Assembly: GCA_965276835.1 (NCBI GenBank)
Contig: OZ255631.1
Span: 5,022,001-5,086,000, forward strand
DNA from: BOG-932 sp965276835
GTDB lineage: Bacteria; Pseudomonadota; Alphaproteobacteria; BOG-932; Roseiterribacteraceae
Direction of reading: 5' to 3'
Length of the DNA: 64,000 bases
Positions 62,835 through 64,000 of this stretch are shown in pieces. The position numbers and the translations under genes were made by a program. Below the pieces are notes generated by a model. The model made no database searches. It was not told the origin of the DNA and saw nothing but the letters and a program-made list of their open reading frames with translations. Positions within the stretch are counted from its first letter, which is position 1; every line of letters starts with the position of its first letter.

Positions 62835-64000
62835 TCAGAGGCCGAGGCCGCGCTTGCGCCCAAAGCTCCAGTCCACATTGCCGCCCGGGATCAACGTGCC
62901 GGATACCTGCCGTCCGAGCTGCTGCTCCAATGCCGGCCGCCAAGGCACGAGCTGGAAGCCCATCCCGTCATCGATCATGGCGAAGCGGCCGGATGAGAGC
63001 GTGACGCGCTGCCGGTAGACGCCGGATACATGCTCGCCATCTGCAGAGGGTCGATGCGGGAGCCCTGTCTCAGCCGACAGTCTCGCCACTGCATCACCCA
63101 GCTCTCGCCGACGCAGCGTGTTGATGAGATCGCGGGCGAAGGTGATGCGTTGGCCCTGACGTTGCGCCAGGCCCTGCTCGACAAGATGATCGACACGCCG
63201 CTCCATTGCCTCGTGGACCTCGGCACCGAAGCCACCGCCGCTGAGCGCGGGCTCCTTCGCGAGAAGCTGGCGGTCGATCCAGGTCGCACCCGGCGCCGAG
63301 ACCTGCGCTTCGATCGTCAGATCGGATCGCGTGGCGAGCGACAGGCGGTTTCGCCCGGAGGCATCCTCGTAGGATCGCGTCTCCACGAGGGCGCCGGGCC
63401 GGGCGTCGCCGGTCACGTCCAGATCGGAGAAGGTGAGATGATGCGTGCGCCCATCGACACCTTCGATGATGGCGAAGGCGGTCCCCTTCAGTTCGTCGTG
63501 AAGACCACGTGCGACAAGTCGGCCGACCACCGGCTCGGCCGCGGCGTCTCCGTGCAGGGCGAAGGCGGCGATATCCGGCGTGTTGCCTGTGGCTGTCATT
63601 GCCCGGTGCATGGTCTTGATGATGTCGCCACGGGTGCCGAGGTCGCGGAGAGCCGGCTCGAGGCCCGGATTCAGGGTCCAGCGCGCCGAACCGACTTGCT
63701 CGGCGAGACCGAGGCGTTCGAGTTTGGCGGCGCGGCCGAGCATCAGCCGGCGTAACTCAGGGTTTTCGCCGGCCTCGCCTGGGCGCAGATCGACAATGCC
63801 TCCGCCTTCGTCGGAGATGTCGCGCAGCGATCGATCGAGGCTGGTCCAGTGTTCCGCCTCAACCTCCTTCCCCAATGCGGTCCGGATGTCTAGCTCGGTT
63901 CGCGGCCCCAGTTCCAGGCTGACCCGCTCGGCAGCGCGGGCGCGAAAGCCATGGCTGACATAGTCGCGGCTGATCACCAGATCCTTGCCGTCGTCGGCGC
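62835..64000 (-). CDS. Relaxase/mobilization protein with DUF3363 domain (C-terminal part; gene continues past the window)
   Basis: The frame is open to the right edge of the window, so the N-terminal relaxase domain with its catalytic tyrosine is not visible; GTG 63977 is internal. The visible 388 or so residues start DDGKDLVISRDYVSHGFRAR and contain the DUF3363 region of VirD2-type relaxases of ICEs, for example TELDIRTALGKEVEAEHWTS, and a basic C-terminus. The gene is downstream of no other gene here and points leftward, towards the tail of the divergent gene at 62400. It would nick oriT, which should lie nearby outside the window or in the traG-relaxase area. Confidence 0.85.
   Translation of the reverse strand, partial: ADDGKDLVISRDYVSHGFRARAAERVSLELGPRTELDIRTALGKEVEAEHWTSLDRSLRDISDEGGGIVDLRPGEAGENPELRRLMLGRAAKLERLGLAEQVGSARWTLNPGLEPALRDLGTRGDIIKTMHRAMTATGNTPDIAAFALHGDAAAEPVVGRLVARGLHDELKGTAFAIIEGVDGRTHHLTFSDLDVTGDARPGALVETRSYEDASGRNRLSLATRSDLTIEAQVSAPGATWIDRQLLAKEPALSGGGFGAEVHEAMERRVDHLVEQGLAQRQGQRITFARDLINTLRRRELGDAVARLSAETGLPHRPSADGEHVSGVYRQRVTLSSGRFAMIDDGMGFQLVPWRPALEQQLGRQVSGTLIPGGNVDWSFGRKRGLGL

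Noticed and set aside
1..64000. CRISPR arrays, rRNA and tRNA genes, tRNA-type attachment site
   Set aside because: No regularly spaced repeats and no tRNA- or rRNA-like segments were seen by eye; a covariance-model search was not possible.

Overview
The window looks like accessory DNA of an alphaproteobacterium, most likely a sphingomonad. The basis is a TonB-dependent receptor with no dedicated TonB partner beside it, a large catabolic gene set, and a high-GC P-type trb/traG conjugation operon. The genus cannot be fixed from this sequence alone. By eye, the trb/traG part is clearly richer in G+C than the catabolic part.

Layout: 1-2680 holds a DUF1214-like fragment, a sulfotransferase-like gene and an SDR. 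A complete IS5-type element with 17-bp ends and a 6-bp direct repeat follows (2876-4413). From 4478 to about 50556 runs a long catabolic region of some 35 genes in alternating blocks. It contains one P450, one 2Fe-2S ferredoxin, one Rieske oxygenase alpha subunit, four luciferase-like (LLM) flavin monooxygenases, a flavin reductase, two cyclase-family hydrolases, four SDRs plus one frameshifted SDR (counting the one at 1901), two MDR oxidoreductases, a Gfo/Idh/MocA enzyme, an aldehyde dehydrogenase, an ADP-forming-type acyl-CoA synthetase, a crotonase, a classical thiolase, two thiolase-like proteins without the usual cysteine (one paired with a DUF35 partner), a BKACE enzyme, an HpcH/HpaI aldolase, an FMN 2-hydroxyacid oxidase, two GSTs, three SnoaL/NTF2-like proteins, a porin, a TonB receptor, a TetR and a LysR. 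Decayed insertion sequences are scattered through it: two IS5-like remnants bracket the porin and an IS4-type remnant follows the thiolase.

From 50539 to the right edge the minus strand carries DUF2274 - trbI - trbG - trbF - trbL - trbJ - trbE - trbD - trbC - trbB - copG-like - traG (listed against transcription), then a divergent unknown gene and the C-terminal part of a DUF3363 relaxase. This is the gene order of Tn4371-type integrative conjugative elements, so the catabolic region is probably cargo of such an element or of a plasmid.

Working model (inference): import by TonB receptor and porin; oxygenation by P450 or Rieske oxygenase; dehydrogenation by SDR/MDR enzymes; LLM-type monooxygenation, possibly Baeyer-Villiger; hydrolysis by cyclase-family enzymes; aldehyde oxidation and CoA activation; then beta-oxidation or retro-aldol shortening by crotonase, thiolase and the Ltp2-like/DUF35 pair. 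The substrate is not identifiable here. A recurring 20-bp ACCAAAC-type motif lies in at least seven intergenic regions and suggests one shared regulator.
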